Positions 51,630 through 60,888 of a DNA stretch of 64,000 nucleotides are shown here, piece by piece; position 1 is the first letter of the stretch; each line of letters begins with the position of its first letter. The DNA is from Candidatus Poribacteria bacterium (GTDB taxonomy: Bacteria > Poribacteria > WGA-4E > WGA-3G): assembly GCA_022827185.1 (NCBI GenBank), contig JAJDTM010000017.1, forward strand, positions 84,726-148,725, written 5' to 3'. Made by a program: the position numbers and the translations under genes. The notes beneath the pieces are model-generated. The model did no database searches and was not told where the DNA came from. It saw nothing but the letters and a program-made list of their open reading frames with translations.

Positions 51630-51754
51630 TAGGACTTACGCAAAAAGCATTAATTTTGTTGTATTTAACCCCCTAAAGAATCAACGGTATGAATGCCTTA
51701 TGGGCATTCCCCGCCCCTTATCAGGGGGACTTTAAGAGGAATGCGTAAGTCCTA
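51630..51754. mobile_element. MITE with perfect 13-bp ends (125 bp)
   Basis: TAGGACTTACGCA at 51630-51642 and TGCGTAAGTCCTA at 51742-51754 are perfect inverted repeats. Inside, CCCCCTAAA and CCCCTTATCAGGGGGAC are split by a 35-base insert GAATCAACGG...CCCCG holding the hairpin GAATGCCTTATGGGCATTC. No coding capacity. It is the most intact copy in the window. Confidence 0.8.
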
Positions 51755-51890
51755 TTTCTGTTATTTTGATGGCGACCTATAAAGATTGATGGCTCTGGCG
51801 TATATCTTGGTTGGGCAATTTGATTTGTAGAATAGACGCGGTGTTGTAGAGCGTATCTTGGAAGTCGGTTGAAATTGCCGAAAATTTTTC

Positions 51891-51919
51891 TTTACTATAT
51901 TCACTAAATATAGTATACT
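51891..51919 (+). promoter_or_regulatory. dnaN: Candidate dnaN promoter
   Basis: TTTACT, 17 bases, TATACT. The distance to the ATG at 52125 implies a leader of about 200 bases, so a closer promoter may exist. Confidence 0.35.
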
Positions 51920-52124
51920 AAATAGAGACGCTTGTCAAGATTTTCGTTCAAACTTACTGGATTCGGCAGATACCACGGGCAATATTCTTTACTTGGTGCT
52001 GCCACGGTATTCTTTTAGAGCGTGGAAACACAGTTTTACAACTACAGAACGCATTGTACATGTAAGCAATAGACAAAAAATCAGCATAAATTTTGTTATT
52101 AATTTTTCATACGGAGATTTTGGA

Positions 52125-53237
52125 ATGGAATTAACTTTTGAAAGAGATGCCCTTTTAGATGCCCTACAAGTACTGCAGGGTGTCGCGAGTGGACGGACGG
52201 CTTTACCGATTCTCTCTAACGTGCTTATCCGCGCGGAGGGGGACACAATTGAGTGTATGGCAACAGATCTGGAAGTCGGCATCAGAATGAAGGTTGAAGG
52301 GGCAGTTAAAGAGGAAGGGGCAATCACTGTTTCTGCCAAGAAATTGGGGGATATTGTTAAAGAGTTGCCTGCGGACAAACCGATAGATTTGGTGACGACA
52401 GCGAACGACCGCGTTGAGATTGCGTGCGGTGATGGTGTTTACAAAATCATTGGGTTGCCTGATGAAGAGTTCCCACAACTGCCTTCTATTGAGGGTGAAG
52501 CGATGTCGATTGGCGGCGAAACGTTGCGGGATGTCATCCAGAAAACGGAGTTTGCTGCTTCTACGGAGGAGGTTCGCTACTTTCTAAACGGTCTCTATTT
52601 TAGTCTGCTTGAGGAGCGGACGGAAGTCGTTGCTACCGATGGGAAACGCCTCGCGCTCGCACACTGTGAACCGCTCAAGGCACAGACGGAAGCCGGTGGG
52701 TTCATCGTTCCGCTCAAGGCGGTTCGGGAGATTGTGAGGACCTTCGCCGATGCTGGCGAAGTGGAAGTTTCGGTTTTTGAAAATCAGATTCTCTTTACCG
52801 ATGGGGATGCGACCTTGACGACCCGACTCGTGGAGGGTGAGTATCCGAGATATAGGCAGATCATTCCTGAATCGACTGAGGGTAAAACAGTGGTTTCAAG
52901 GGACCAGATTTTGAGTGCGGCGCGGCGCGTGGCACTGCTGTCGAACCCGAAGAACTATTCGATCTGTTTAGATATTGACCCTGAGCAGGTTCAGGTTTCG
53001 GCAAGGACTCCCGAATTAGGCGAGGCACACGAAACGGTGCCTGTGGTGTCTGGCACGGGGAGTGTGAGGATCGGTTTTGATGCCCGTTTGTTGGTAGAGG
53101 CACTGTCCCATATTGAAACCGAGTCTTTATCCATTGAGTTTTCAGGTGAGTTGGACCCTGTGCTTATTAAGCCGGTCAGTGATGATGAATATATTTCGCT
53201 CATCATGCCGATGCGTCTGGAAGCCCCTGCAGCATAA
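52125..53237 (+). CDS. dnaN: DNA polymerase III sliding clamp, beta subunit
   Basis: 370 residues from ATG 52125, chosen because GGAG lies eight bases upstream and the family N-terminus (MELTFERDALLDALQVLQGV) begins there. It forms the ring that tethers DNA polymerase III and other proteins to DNA. Typical marks are RTALPILSNVLIRA, VSAKKLGDIVKELP, VRYFLNGLYF, VATDGKRLALA and the C-terminal LIMPMRL. Three clamp-fold domains fit the length. dnaA and recF, often beside dnaN, are absent. It is terminated by a strong hairpin at 53305. Confidence 0.95.
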   Translation: MELTFERDALLDALQVLQGVASGRTALPILSNVLIRAEGDTIECMATDLEVGIRMKVEGAVKEEGAITVSAKKLGDIVKELPADKPIDLVTTANDRVEIACGDGVYKIIGLPDEEFPQLPSIEGEAMSIGGETLRDVIQKTEFAASTEEVRYFLNGLYFSLLEERTEVVATDGKRLALAHCEPLKAQTEAGGFIVPLKAVREIVRTFADAGEVEVSVFENQILFTDGDATLTTRLVEGEYPRYRQIIPESTEGKTVVSRDQILSAARRVALLSNPKNYSICLDIDPEQVQVSARTPELGEAHETVPVVSGTGSVRIGFDARLLVEALSHIETESLSIEFSGELDPVLIKPVSDDEYISLIMPMRLEAPAA

Positions 53238-53304
53238 AAGATGATTTTTCAGGACTCTATGTAACCAGCGTGCCGTTGGCGCGAAAAATAAGTGTTTATA
53301 CTTG

Positions 53305-53334
53305 CTGGCGAGGTTTGCAACCTTGCCAGTTTTT
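53305..53334 (+). terminator. Rho-independent terminator of dnaN
   Basis: CTGGCGAGGTT, loop TGC, AACCTTGCCAG (11 pairs with one G-T), followed by TTTTT. Confidence 0.8.
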
Positions 53335-53352
53335 AGTGTACATACTCCCGCA

Positions 53353-53634
53353 TTATCCTTCCTTATTATTAGATATCTTTATCCGTTCTCTCATATAAAG
53401 GAGTGCGAATATGATTATCGGGGCTATAGAGATGATCCCCAATGACATATGTATACGCGTGAATGGAGACGTTAATATATGTAAGTATTTTGCCGTGTCG
53501 AAAAAAAGCATGTCCATAAGCAAATGTATTGTCAGACCTAACGCCATCCCTCCAAACCAGTACGTCTTCGGCATTTTGGAAAGATCGCTTCTGATTTTAT
53601 TGCTGAAGCGGTTGTTGAAAAGGTATTTGAACAT
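53353..53634 (-). CDS. Small membrane protein (His-x-x-x-Asp helix)
   Basis: 93 residues, preceded by AAGGAG at good spacing. Two hydrophobic helices: GGMALGLTIHLLMDMLFF (about 28-45) and LGIISIAPIIIFALLYM (about 65-81). The first carries His and Asp spaced four apart (HLLMD), which recalls short YdjM-type membrane proteins with metal-like His/Asp pairs, but the match is weak. It lies between dnaN (convergent) and the AAA-nuclease gene, in the same direction as the latter. Confidence 0.6.
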   Translation of the reverse strand: MFKYLFNNRFSNKIRSDLSKMPKTYWFGGMALGLTIHLLMDMLFFDTAKYLHILTSPFTRIHMSLGIISIAPIIIFALLYMRERIKISNNKEG

Positions 53635-53684
53635 CGTTTCTTCTCCTTATTTATGTCGGCTACTTTCAATTTGAAATCGGTGCG

Positions 53685-55274
53685 TTAGGGTGTGTTTGAA
53701 GGGGCGGCTTGTATAACAGGAATGACATAACTCCGAATATGCACGCCAGCGAGGGTTTCTGTTTCTACGCGAGGTTCCAGTTTTTGTCGGTGATCGAATA
53801 CAATGTAATAGCCTTCTGTTACACCTTCCAACTTGAGATAGGTCGCCAGTTGCTGCTTGCCTGCTTGATAAGACCTATCGCCTTCCCAAATCTTTGTTTC
53901 AACGATGTATTTTCGCTGATTGTGTAGGAGGAGAAGATCCATCCTACCGCGGCCCGTTTGGACTTCAAGGAACATGTCGCCACCTACAATCCGGGCAAAG
54001 GTGTCCAAATAGGCGTAAAGCAGATGCTGTCCAACGTATTCTTGCGGCGTGTCTGGGACTTGGAGGATCCTGAATCCTGCGCGTGCGATGAAATCCTGAA
54101 AGTTATCTAAGAGTTGTGCTATCTCCAACTGCCCGGTAGTGGAAAGGTAATCCGTAAAGTCTATATCTTCGGGAAGATATACCGATTCAAGTCCGTTAAT
54201 TGTAGGTTTGAACGTCTGAAGGATCCGGTGTTGATAGATAGGATTAACGATCTCACACATTCGATCATTGCCCTTCTTAATGACACCATAGGTGACAAGT
54301 GCATTGATATGTGGATCGTCTGGGTTGAAAACTAAACCACTATCATAAGCGGTAATTCTCATGAGAATTTTTTCAAAGCGTTGATCCTTACGCACATTAG
54401 TTAGGAGATGATCGATGTTGGTGTTACCTTCCTCAAGAAGCTGCCGATGCGCTGCTGTGAAATGATCTATGGTAATCGGTTCGGTTTTCGGAATATCGAG
54501 TTCTGTTGTCAGAATTTGCGCGGCTCGGTTGATAAGAAATGGTTGTCCGGCGGTCTGTTTGTGGAGCATCTGAATGACTTCAGGCGCGATAGGTTGTCCA
54601 ACTTCATCCGTGTACTGGGCAAAGAGTTCAGCAACCTGTTCGAGCGTAAAGTTTGGCACGATGAACTCATCTTGGATATTAAACGGTGAGATAGTGTCGT
54701 CATAGTTTAGCTGCCTGATGTTTTTAACGCCGACGATGCCGACGCTGTATGGACAGTGAAATTCTTCCGAGAGATAGATATAACGGAGTGCGTACAGAAA
54801 ATCGCTCACAATCGCTTGTGGGATACCATCAAACTCGTCAATGAAGAGGATAACCCTATGCGTCCCTAATAGTTTACCCAATTGTTCAAAGAACGTTGTC
54901 ATTGAAAAGTGATCGGTCAGGTGTGTGTTTTCCAAGAATTGTGTGAGTACTTCAGGCAGTATAGTGCCGCGTTTTTGAAAAACGAATTGGATTTGCCTGC
55001 GAATCATATAGGCAAGCTGCGTGTAAAAAGCGGTAGGTGCGGCGTTGCGCTGGATCTGGAAATCGAGTTGAATAGGAAAATAAGATGGGTCTTCAGTTGT
55101 CAGCGTGGTGAGTGCAGCACGAAGGAAAGTCGTCTTGCCGGTTTGTCGGGGTGCGAAGATGACGATGTATTTTCCATCTTTGATGCGTTCGATGAAATCA
55201 GCGGTCTCCTGAGCACGCGTAACGACGTAGTTATCGCGAGGATTGACAGGTCCCTGTGTCCCGAAAGTTCTCAT
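53685..55274 (-). CDS. AAA ATPase fused to a PD-(D/E)xK nuclease-like domain
   Basis: 529 residues from ATG 55274; the frame continues for 16 codons upstream but AAGGACGAGA sits correctly here. The ATPase domain has Walker A APRQTGKTT (41-49) and Walker B VILFIDEFDG (about 153-162), with VGIVGVKNIRQL after it, typical of AAA-ATPase-like genes. The C-terminal part (about 400-510) has GRMDLLLL and IVETKIW, the D and E-x-K of a PD-(D/E)xK fold. This pairing is widespread in bacteria and may belong to mobile or defence-related genes, but no function is proven. Codon use resembles its neighbours. Confidence 0.75.
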   Translation of the reverse strand: MRTFGTQGPVNPRDNYVVTRAQETADFIERIKDGKYIVIFAPRQTGKTTFLRAALTTLTTEDPSYFPIQLDFQIQRNAAPTAFYTQLAYMIRRQIQFVFQKRGTILPEVLTQFLENTHLTDHFSMTTFFEQLGKLLGTHRVILFIDEFDGIPQAIVSDFLYALRYIYLSEEFHCPYSVGIVGVKNIRQLNYDDTISPFNIQDEFIVPNFTLEQVAELFAQYTDEVGQPIAPEVIQMLHKQTAGQPFLINRAAQILTTELDIPKTEPITIDHFTAAHRQLLEEGNTNIDHLLTNVRKDQRFEKILMRITAYDSGLVFNPDDPHINALVTYGVIKKGNDRMCEIVNPIYQHRILQTFKPTINGLESVYLPEDIDFTDYLSTTGQLEIAQLLDNFQDFIARAGFRILQVPDTPQEYVGQHLLYAYLDTFARIVGGDMFLEVQTGRGRMDLLLLHNQRKYIVETKIWEGDRSYQAGKQQLATYLKLEGVTEGYYIVFDHRQKLEPRVETETLAGVHIRSYVIPVIQAAPSNTP

Positions 55275-55466
55275 GATTTCTCGTCCTTGTAGAAGCATTT
55301 GTCTCTTTATATAAGGCCCCAAACGTCCTTTGAAATTTGGAGAACAACAACCCCTTTCAATGCTGGCGAGGAATGTTAAAATGGAGAGGGCAATTACGGG
55401 TCTATTGTGTTGCTGGTGCAGTTTAAAGCCGCACCAGCAGTGGGCATTGGTACGAAGTATGGAAAA

Positions 55467-56369
55467 TTAATCCATTTCCACGCCGGACATCTGCTCTAAC
55501 GCTAACATCAGTGCCTGTGTACCTAACCTGCCGTGTCCTTGTGCTTGCACCGCCGTATAGAGTTGATGCACTAACGCTAGTCCCGGTAGGCTCAGGTTCA
55601 TCTTGCGTGCCTCATCTAAAGCGATGCTCATGTCTTTGATGAAATGCTCTACGAAGAAGCCGGGATCGAAGTTCCGTTGTAGCAACCGCGGTGCGAGGTT
55701 ATCCAGGGACCAACAGGCGGCTGCGCCACCACTAATTGATGATAGCATCGTCTCCAAATCCAAACCGGCTTTGTGCCCGTAGATTAACCCTTCGCAGACC
55801 CCGATCATTGTGCCAGAGATCGTAATCTGGTTACACATTTTAGTGTGTTGTCCTGCGCCTGCGCCGCCTTGGTGGACGATATTTTTCCCCATTGCTTCAA
55901 AGAGCGGCATCACTGCTTGCACGGCATCTTCGTCGCCACCTACCATGATAGAGAGCCGTGCTTCTTTTGCCCCGACATCGCCGCCTGAGACGGGTGCGTC
56001 CACCGATGCGACATCTTGTGCCTGCGCAGCGGCGTAGATTTCTTGTGCGAGGGAGGGTTCTGTTGTCGTCATATCGACGCTGATGCTTCCGGGTTTCGCG
56101 CCCTTTAAGATGCCGTTATCGCCGAGATAGACCTCGCGTACATCGGGTGGAAATCCGACGATCGTGAAGACGACATCAGAAGCCGCTGCGACTGCGCTGG
56201 GTGAGTCTGCCCATGTCGCGCCTGCTTCCAAAAGTGGATCTGCCTTCGCTTTTGTGCGGTTATAAACCGTCATCTCATATCCCAAATCCATCAGGTGTTG
56301 ACACATCCAGCGTCCCATCACGCCTGTGCCGATCCACCCGAGTTTCGTCGTTGTAGGTTCAATTTTCAT
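55467..56369 (-). CDS. Beta-hydroxyacid dehydrogenase (3-hydroxyisobutyrate dehydrogenase family)
   Basis: 300 residues. The NAD(P)-binding start is [18 protein letters not shown] (GxGxxG). [20 protein letters not shown] is the substrate-binding hallmark, and the catalytic Lys lies in HTKMCNQ near residue 180. It oxidises or reduces a beta-hydroxyacid such as 3-hydroxyisobutyrate, or reduces 2-hydroxy-3-oxopropionate; sequence does not separate these. It is the last gene of an operon with a flippase-like gene and nadC. Confidence 0.88.
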   Translation of the reverse strand: MKIEPTTTKLGWIGTGVMGRWMCQHLMDLGYEMTVYNRTKAKADPLLEAGATWADSPSAVAAASDVVFTIVGFPPDVREVYLGDNGILKGAKPGSISVDMTTTEPSLAQEIYAAAQAQDVASVDAPVSGGDVGAKEARLSIMVGGDEDAVQAVMPLFEAMGKNIVHQGGAGAGQHTKMCNQITISGTMIGVCEGLIYGHKAGLDLETMLSSISGGAAACWSLDNLAPRLLQRNFDPGFFVEHFIKDMSIALDEARKMNLSLPGLALVHQLYTAVQAQGHGRLGTQALMLALEQMSGVEMD

Positions 56370-56427
56370 AATATTCCTTTCTTGTCCCCATTTGATCCGT
56401 TAAATTTCGGATGAAACGGGATAGATT

Positions 56428-57483
56428 TTACGACATAGTATCTTTAGCCACGTCCTTTTTGTTGCTTCTAAAATCTTTAGCGACTTGTAAACTGCTTATA
56501 ATACCGCCAACAACAACGGCACAATAGATACTAAAGAATCGCGTCAGTAGTACGAAGAGCGGTATCAATTCTTTGGCAATCAAATTCTCCATCAGTCCCA
56601 CGGTTACAACCTCTGCGACCCCGCTTGCCCCCGGGCTTGGTGCGAACAGGACGACAAAATTTAGCACCAACCCTGTAACGCAGAGTTCCCAGAGTGTTGT
56701 GTCGCCATTGAGTGCTTGTACGACTATGTAGCTGCCGACGATTCGTGCCCCGAGGAAACCGCAAGTTAAAAGTATACTCAGCGCGCACGTCCATTTGTGA
56801 TCTCGGAAGAACATCGTCGCAAACGTCTTATGTTCGGTCGTCAGTTGTTCCACTTTTGATGTGACACGTTCTAAAACAGGTGCGAGGCGTTTGAACCTTC
56901 GCTGTGCAGCATCGCAGAGCCAATGAAAGAGACGGAAAACGATTTCTGGCTTGAAAATCAGCAAAAGAAATGATACGAACACCAGACCGAATATCAAAAA
57001 ACTAAATAGATTTACCCATGTAACCCCTTTCGGTAGAAAAGGCGGATCCAACCAGAGGATCGCGCCTGCGCAGAGGATAAGCGTGATGAGTGTTGAGAAG
57101 AAGCAGAGAATGCCTGACGTTATTGCTCCTGATAGTGGGACACCTGCCCGTGCGTAGATATAGAGATAACCGACGCCGCCTGTCTGGAAGGGGGTGATTG
57201 CTGAAACACAGAGGGTCGATAAATTCGCTCGAAGACTGTCTCGGAACCGAATTGTTGGTGTCACTTTCCGAACAAAGACATGGAACCGAAGTGCTCCGAA
57301 CACCCAATCTACGAACATACAGAGGCAAGCACCGAGAAGCATCTCAATCCGCATCTCCCGAAAAACTTGCTTTATATCTTGACTACCACTCCATAAAAAG
57401 CTGAGAAATAACCCAGCGAATGTACACAGTATAAAAAGAAGAATGCCACGAACCACGTTTTCGCGGTTCAAGAATTCCTGCAT
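56428..57483 (-). CDS. Lysylphosphatidylglycerol synthase-TM / flippase-like protein
   Basis: 351 residues with about eight membrane helices. It matches the YbhN/UPF0104 (LPG-synthase TM) type by SLRANLSTLCVSAITPFQTG, LFAPSPGASGVAEVV and GAITSGILCFFSTLITLI. Such proteins move or modify lipids in the inner membrane, but substrates are mostly unknown. It lies 39 bases after nadC and 58 before the dehydrogenase gene. No synthetase domain is attached, so lysyl transfer is not expected. Confidence 0.8.
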   Translation of the reverse strand: MQEFLNRENVVRGILLFILCTFAGLFLSFLWSGSQDIKQVFREMRIEMLLGACLCMFVDWVFGALRFHVFVRKVTPTIRFRDSLRANLSTLCVSAITPFQTGGVGYLYIYARAGVPLSGAITSGILCFFSTLITLILCAGAILWLDPPFLPKGVTWVNLFSFLIFGLVFVSFLLLIFKPEIVFRLFHWLCDAAQRRFKRLAPVLERVTSKVEQLTTEHKTFATMFFRDHKWTCALSILLTCGFLGARIVGSYIVVQALNGDTTLWELCVTGLVLNFVVLFAPSPGASGVAEVVTVGLMENLIAKELIPLFVLLTRFFSIYCAVVVGGIISSLQVAKDFRSNKKDVAKDTMS

Positions 57484-57522
57484 TGCCCGTGAAATCTCCT
57501 TTGTTGGGAATTAACGCGTTCC

Positions 57523-58368
57523 CTACTCGGCAACGAGTGTCAATGTTAAATTAATATCCATTGGCATTGCCGAGTGCGTCAATGCCCCAACAGAGATGAG
57601 ATCTACACCGGTTGCTGCCACAGTTTTTACTTTATCAAGTGTAATCCCACCGGACGCTTCGGTTACGGCTCGGTCTTCCACCTCTTGAACAACACGCTGC
57701 ATGATGCCAGGGGGCATATTGTCAAGGAGTAAGATGTCCGCTCCCGCTTCTAATGCTTCGTCAACCTGTTCAACGGTTTCGACTTCGACCTCAATCTTTG
57801 CTGTGTGCGGAACGATTTGCCGTGCCTGTTGCACAGCGTTACCAATGCCACCAGCAGCGACGATGTGGTTGTCTTTGATGAGTACACCGTCGTAAAGTCC
57901 GAAGCGGTGGTTTTGCGCGCCCCCGACGCGTACAGCGTATTTCTGAACTGCCCGCCATCCGGCTGCAGTTTTCCGAGTGTCCACGATTTTGGTATCGTAG
58001 TCAGCGACGGCTTCCACAAATTGCGCGGTGAGCGTAGCGATTCCAGAGAGTCGTTGCAAAAAGTTTAGTGCCGTCCGCTCGCCGATTAGGATGCTTTTGG
58101 CACTGCCTTGAACCTCAGCGATGGGTGTGCCTACGACGACTGCATCACCATCATTGACAAGTGTACGGAACGTCAATGTCGGATCCAGTTTCTCAAACAC
58201 TCGCTCGGCTACTGGCAATCCTGCGACAATCCCGTCACTCTTGGCAAGAAATGTTCCAATTCCTTTTCGTGTGGACGGCACTGTTGCATCTGTTGTTATA
58301 TCGCCGATGCCGATGTCCTCTTCAAAGGCGAGTTCGATTAAGGGATCTAATGCGCGCGGATTGAGCAT
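57523..58368 (-). CDS. nadC: Nicotinate-nucleotide pyrophosphorylase (carboxylating)
   Basis: 281 residues. It converts quinolinate and PRPP to nicotinate mononucleotide in de novo NAD synthesis. Clear marks are EDIGIGDITTDATVP, LNFLQRLSGIATLT, DTRKTAAGW, KYAVRVGGAQNHRFGLYDG and LIKDNH with the late EVEVETVEQVDEAL. All substrate-binding basic residues appear kept. It leads the operon with a flippase-like protein and a dehydrogenase. A dense AAGTTAT repeat lies directly upstream. Confidence 0.95.
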   Translation of the reverse strand: MLNPRALDPLIELAFEEDIGIGDITTDATVPSTRKGIGTFLAKSDGIVAGLPVAERVFEKLDPTLTFRTLVNDGDAVVVGTPIAEVQGSAKSILIGERTALNFLQRLSGIATLTAQFVEAVADYDTKIVDTRKTAAGWRAVQKYAVRVGGAQNHRFGLYDGVLIKDNHIVAAGGIGNAVQQARQIVPHTAKIEVEVETVEQVDEALEAGADILLLDNMPPGIMQRVVQEVEDRAVTEASGGITLDKVKTVAATGVDLISVGALTHSAMPMDINLTLTLVAE

Positions 58369-58371
58369 ATT

Positions 58372-58562
58372 TTATAAGTTATAAGTTATAAGTTATAAGT
58401 TGTAAGTTATAAGTTAAGAGGCGTGCTGTGGCAAAAGGTTATAAATTAAGAAGTTATAGGTTAAGAGATTTTTTCTTAACTTACCACTTATAACTCTCCT
58501 GCCACAAGGGGTTAACTCTCACTGTAAGGATAACCAACTGACAACTGATAACTGACAACTAT
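58372..58562. repeat. AAGTTAT heptamer tandem and palindrome
   Basis: AAGTTAT repeats in tandem five to six times (about 58376-58417), with further copies to 58465. CTTAACTTACCACTTATAAC is the opposing arm (about 58474-58494), then CTCTCACTGTAAGGA and CAACTGACAACTGATAACTG. It mixes the heptamer with the CTCTCACTGCGAGG and CAGTTATCAGT families. It lies between nadC and the isomerase gene. Confidence 0.65.
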
Positions 58563-58566
58563 AGCA

Positions 58567-59481
58567 CTAATACCGTTCCAGATAGGGTGTTAGGAACTTC
58601 TTCGCGTCCTCTGTGACATCCCATGCGTTGGGCCAGAAACAGAGATCGATAGAGAACCACTCGCCATCGTAACCGGTTTCGTCCATGATGACAGGGATAA
58701 TTGCGTCGAAGTCCAGCACGCCGTCTCCGAAAGGTGCGTGGGTGCTTGTTTCATCGCCGTGGAGCGTGTTATCGGAATCGATGAGGTGAAAGTGCCCGAT
58801 TTGCCCTTTGAGCTGCCGTGCGAGATCAATAACACCGTTATCACCGAGTGTCTCCTGTTCACCGACCTGCCGGGCGCCGACAACTGCGCACATCTGCGCG
58901 TGGCATGTATCGAACATCACTTTGAAATTCGGATGATCGACAGCCTTTGGCATATTAATGATGTCGCTGGGTTTGTTGAACATGAATCCGGGTTCAAATT
59001 CCCAGAGCATGAGCACGCCGTGGTCTTCTGCGACTTGAGCGCAGCGTTTCCAGACGGAGACGATCCGATCCCATGCTTCCTCTCGACTCACGCCTGGAAT
59101 TTCTTCTTCAGCATCGGTAACGGTATCTACCCGTATCGCAGGCGATCCGAGATCCAAAGCGAGTTGGAGATTCTCTTTGAATAGTTTGAAGTATTTATCG
59201 TCCTCTTGCGCCTCGTCTGTGGCTGGACCTGGATGGGACCAGAAGTCTGCGGCTAAGCCAGAGACTTCTAAGCCGTAATAGGAGATTAGACCTTTAACGG
59301 CATCCCGATCACTTTTCATCGGATAGTCGTTAATATCAATATGCGGTTTGAATGCCCCGATTTCAACGCCATCAAATTCCAGTTCGCTGAGACGTTTGAC
59401 GACATCATCAAACGGGACCGGATTATCTTCATAGGGACCAAATGCGTAAGCCCAACTTCCAATTGACAATTTTTTTGCCAT
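58567..59481 (-). CDS. Sugar phosphate isomerase/epimerase (TIM barrel)
   Basis: 304 residues, preceded by AAGGAG before ATG 59481. Xylose-isomerase-like TIM barrel marks: FDGVEIGAFKPH, SPAIRVDTVTD, LMLWEFEPGF (Glu), KVMFDTCHAQM (Asp, His), IGHFHLIDSD (His) and GEWFSIDLCFW. It uses a divalent metal to isomerise a sugar or polyol. The exact substrate is not predictable. It is only distantly like the isomerase at 29158. Confidence 0.82.
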   Translation of the reverse strand: MAKKLSIGSWAYAFGPYEDNPVPFDDVVKRLSELEFDGVEIGAFKPHIDINDYPMKSDRDAVKGLISYYGLEVSGLAADFWSHPGPATDEAQEDDKYFKLFKENLQLALDLGSPAIRVDTVTDAEEEIPGVSREEAWDRIVSVWKRCAQVAEDHGVLMLWEFEPGFMFNKPSDIINMPKAVDHPNFKVMFDTCHAQMCAVVGARQVGEQETLGDNGVIDLARQLKGQIGHFHLIDSDNTLHGDETSTHAPFGDGVLDFDAIIPVIMDETGYDGEWFSIDLCFWPNAWDVTEDAKKFLTPYLERY

Positions 59482-59631
59482 GTTTTCTCCTTTTTAATTT
59501 TACCTTGCGGAGCAACGACGTAGGTTAGAGATTTGATGTGCTACTCTCTAAAGCCGCCCTCCATTTTGCGGCGTACTCGCCCATAAGCGATCTGCTTCAT
59601 TACGGGCTACGGGTTTTGTGTTATAGCGTAA

Positions 59632-60849
59632 TTACGATACACCCTTAACCAAGGTCTGAACTGCTGTTTCGAGTTCAAGGGTTATCTGCTCTACCGTTTC
59701 TCTTTTCTGTGCTTTGTAGGTATCGTAGCATTCTCGGAGATTTTTGGGTTCACCGACGCGAATTGATGCGACCCGCGGTCCCCGCATTTTTGCTGTACCA
59801 AACACTTCCCTTTCGAGACGGATGATTACTTCAAGAAACCGTTCGGGTGAAGGTTCTTCGGCGACGTATCCGTCTGAAATTGATATAAAGTTGATTAACC
59901 GCTCCAGGTCCGGATAAAATCGCTGGAATTTCTGGAGTAGTTCCTCATGTATTTTCTGTTCGTATTCTGTCATCTGCTCAATATCTCTATAGACTTCAGC
60001 ATCGACTAAGTTTTTCAACGTACGCACTCTTGTGAGTACATCGGCTTCGGAGCGGATGCCCATAATCTTTTCAGCGTGGGACAAGGTTTGCTCTTTTAAT
60101 TTTTCGATGTGCACATCAAGTGGCACGGTTTCGTCTACCTTGTACTGATACTCTGCTGCGAGCGTTTTGAATATTGCGACACCGATACGTCGCAACCGTT
60201 CGTAGCGTTCAATCGGCGTTCTATCAGCAGGCGGAAGAATGTGTTTCTCTAATTCTGTGAGGGCAGCATCAATGTCGTCCCACATGTCTTGTGGATAATG
60301 GTATTTAATCCCGATAGGGACGACATAAAGCGGTTTGTTGATCTCTGCTTTTGCCATGTCGTCCAAAGCCCAGAAACAGAGTTGTATAATACCTCTCTCA
60401 AAGCGCATGACGGTATCATTTTGCCGTGAGATTTCGCCCTCAGCGAAGATAACAAGCGGCGAGTTGCCTTCACATAGGAGTTCCCGCGTCGTACGGAAAG
60501 CGTTTCGGTCTGCGGTGCCGCGGACAATTGAGTACGCGCCGAACCGCTGCAGCAGGAAACTGCGTAAGCCGCCGAATTTCCCTTTGTCAAAGCTTTCCCG
60601 TGCAGTCATGTAGTAATACTGTTGGGAGAGCTGCTTGGACAAGAGGAACGTAACGGCGGGGTCCGTGCGTGCGGCGTGGTTCGGTGCCAGCACAGTCGGG
60701 TGTCCGGCCGTCATTTTTAAGCGGGCGATGGACTCTGTATCGACATCTAAGGTTAACCCCTTCAAAAACAAGCGATTAATGAGTGGTATGAAGGCTTGCG
60801 CAGCTCGAATCGCAGTGGTATTCAGTTTGGGGGGTTTAAAGTCTAACAT
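59632..60849 (-). CDS. PlsC-like lysophospholipid acyltransferase
   Basis: 405 residues. The acyltransferase motif NHAARTD (57-63) gives the His-x4-Asp pair, and IFAEGEISRQND supplies the phosphate-binding EGE block. The C-terminal 190 residues are an extra helical domain that I do not recognise. Family members acylate glycerol phosphate or lysophospholipids at the inner membrane, often peripherally. It overlaps no neighbour, and tandem 32-bp palindromes precede it. Confidence 0.8.
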   Translation of the reverse strand: MLDFKPPKLNTTAIRAAQAFIPLINRLFLKGLTLDVDTESIARLKMTAGHPTVLAPNHAARTDPAVTFLLSKQLSQQYYYMTARESFDKGKFGGLRSFLLQRFGAYSIVRGTADRNAFRTTRELLCEGNSPLVIFAEGEISRQNDTVMRFERGIIQLCFWALDDMAKAEINKPLYVVPIGIKYHYPQDMWDDIDAALTELEKHILPPADRTPIERYERLRRIGVAIFKTLAAEYQYKVDETVPLDVHIEKLKEQTLSHAEKIMGIRSEADVLTRVRTLKNLVDAEVYRDIEQMTEYEQKIHEELLQKFQRFYPDLERLINFISISDGYVAEEPSPERFLEVIIRLEREVFGTAKMRGPRVASIRVGEPKNLRECYDTYKAQKRETVEQITLELETAVQTLVKGVS

Positions 60850-60888
60850 TGCGTACTACCGTTTGCGTCGCACCGCAAGTTGTTTCGT

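Larger units (their letters stand above)
51596..52124. other. Intergenic region before dnaN
   Basis: Holds the MITE at 51630-51754 and a candidate promoter at 51891-51919, then A/T-rich DNA. No DnaA box cluster of TTATNCACA type was seen and no dnaA gene is nearby, so I do not call an origin. No other gene is supported; the dnaN frame stays open back to 51993 but lacks start signals there. Confidence 0.5.

Noticed and set aside
51600..52124. Replication origin next to dnaN
   Set aside because: No cluster of DnaA boxes, and dnaA, recF and gyrB are absent from the neighbourhood.
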